In this document: positions 63,906 to 64,000 of the stretch, one piece after another
How the letters are laid out: each line of letters begins with the position of its first letter
Numbering within the stretch: position 1 is the stretch's first letter
DNA from: Bicyclus anynana
Taxonomy: Eukaryota; Arthropoda; Insecta; Lepidoptera; Nymphalidae
Length of the DNA stretch: 64,000 bases
Assembly: GCF_947172395.1 (NCBI RefSeq)
Contig: NC_069093.1
Location: forward strand, 9,335,561-9,399,560
Reading direction: 5' to 3'
The notes under the pieces: generated by a model
Seen by the model: the letters and a program-made list of their open reading frames with translations, nothing else
Told to the model about the DNA's origin: nothing
Databases searched by the model: none
Position numbers and translations under genes: made by a program

Positions 63906-64000
63906 CCCGTTCATGAGATCATAATAATATCGAAAAAAGTAGCTAAGTTAAGTACCTATTCCAGTATTTAGGTTATAAGTTTAGTTACAGCCTATTTGTC
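63906..64000. other. Window end
   Basis: Nothing recognised. Confidence 0.4.

Overview
The window looks like AT-rich intergenic or intronic DNA from a moth or butterfly (Lepidoptera). It is packed with transposable-element relics. The evidence is the element set: two tRNA-derived SINE families, many short elements with Helitron-like ends (TC...CTAG), RTE-clade and Jockey/CR1-type LINE relics, a mariner fragment and many small inverted-repeat elements. I cannot name the species. I recognise no intact host protein gene, rRNA, functional tRNA, CRISPR array or complete autonomous transposon. Frames up to about 110 aa are mostly chance frames or antisense readings of repeats.

Layout. 0-9 kb: SINE and LINE fragments, an hAT-like MITE, an RTE relic nested in a SINE, and several inverted-repeat elements. 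8.65-9.26 kb: a 43-bp tandem array of 14 units. 9.7-13.3 kb: SINEs and small DNA elements. 13.9-16.4 kb: the best-preserved coding relic, a reverse transcriptase of about 640 codons on the minus strand with one in-frame stop and one homopolymer frameshift. 16.6-25.2 kb: Helitron-like, MITE-2 and SINE copies plus an RTE 3' end. 25.6-26.4 kb: the 3' end of another LINE. 27-33 kb: small elements. 33.3-34.2 kb: an RTE-like LINE relic carrying two SINE insertions. 34.6-40.5 kb: foldback elements and SINEs. 40.8-41.5 kb: a Jockey-like 3' end. 42-52 kb: Helitron-like copies, a 1-kb inverted-repeat element and a segmental tandem duplication. 53.0-53.9 kb: an RTE reverse-transcriptase domain with an internal deletion. 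54.4-54.8 kb: a mariner C-terminus. 58.6-58.8 kb: a GC-rich 9-bp minisatellite that stays open as a proline-rich frame ending at a splice-donor-like site. 59-64 kb: SINEs (one essentially intact) and small elements.

How the parts relate. No genes here work together in a pathway. The structure is layers of insertion. Target-site duplications and nesting give relative ages at 194-538, 2651-3338, 6525-6815, 18120-18433, 33278-33480 and 33728-34051. SINE-A ends in TGA/ATG repeats like the nested RTE relic, which fits (inference) mobilisation by RTE machinery. SINE-B ends in an A-rich tail. All family assignments come from reading motifs by eye; no database search was run.
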